Shown here piece by piece: positions 11,688-11,729 of a DNA stretch of 11,729 nucleotides. Origin of the DNA: Neisseria lactamica (lineage in GTDB: Bacteria; Pseudomonadota; Gammaproteobacteria; Burkholderiales; Neisseriaceae); contig JUNU01000420.1 in the NCBI GenBank assembly GCA_001067655.1, positions 1 through 11,729 on the forward strand, written 5' to 3'. The position numbers and the translations under genes were made by a program. The notes under the pieces were generated by a model that was not told the DNA's origin, ran no database searches, and worked only from the letters and a program-made list of their open reading frames with translations. Positions within the stretch are counted from its first letter, which is position 1, and the number at the start of each line of letters is the position of its first letter.

Positions 11688-11729
11688 TTATTTGGCGGGG
11701 ACGTAGTCGGCATAGTACGCCAGCAAGGC
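11688..11729 (-). CDS. Partial 3' end of an unidentified gene
   Basis: The minus strand from the window edge reads ALLAYYADYVPAK followed by TAA (11688-11690), with codon use like the neighbouring genes, after which the sequence becomes AT-rich. This looks like the last 13 codons of a gene converging on waaQ. The tail LLAYYADY recalls the final helix of small class I cytochrome c domains (AxYYA), but 13 residues cannot establish a function. Confidence 0.55.
   Translation of the reverse strand, partial: ALLAYYADYVPAK

Overview
This window looks like the chromosome of a commensal Neisseria of the N. mucosa / N. sicca / N. macacae group. The main clue is the DNA uptake sequence (DUS): I count 19 copies, 14 of them exactly AGGTCGTCTGAA, the dialect known from that group, against ATGCCGTCTGAA in N. 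meningitidis and N. gonorrhoeae. Several DUS lie as inverted pairs just after genes, as is usual for Neisseria terminators. The proteins (gpmA, class I fumarase, tyrA, a heptosyltransferase) fit a betaproteobacterium.

Layout from left to right: a tRNA-Pro(GGG) with a clear promoter and terminator; gpmA on the minus strand; a class I fumarase on the minus strand; an AT-rich, roughly 820-bp divergent intergenic region; a tightly coupled three-gene plus-strand operon (Fe-S protein, fumarate-reductase-like flavoprotein, NuoF-like protein; overlaps of 1 and 4 nt); a 430-bp spacer full of inverted repeats and DUS; a DASS-family dicarboxylate transporter on the plus strand; a shared convergent terminator; tyrA (prephenate dehydrogenase) on the minus strand; a 386-bp divergent region with two matching palindromes; a WaaQ-like heptosyltransferase on the plus strand; and the last 13 codons of a minus-strand gene.

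The most interesting part is 3639-9035 with the divergent fumarase. The three operon proteins make a complete predicted electron path without any membrane subunit: NADH to FMN and a [4Fe-4S] cluster (NuoF-like), then one [2Fe-2S] and two [4Fe-4S] clusters (Fe-S subunit), then FAD and a dicarboxylate-type active site (flavoprotein). The flavoprotein has Asn where membrane SDH/FRD enzymes have the FAD-linking His, which fits a soluble enzyme with non-covalent FAD. With a dicarboxylate transporter downstream and a malate/fumarate-interconverting fumarase upstream, I infer a cytosolic NADH:fumarate oxidoreductase module: take up malate or fumarate, convert malate to fumarate, reduce it to succinate while reoxidising NADH, and export succinate. 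This is inference from motifs and gene order. The substrate is not proven by the sequence, and the fumarase may simply be a core-genome neighbour.
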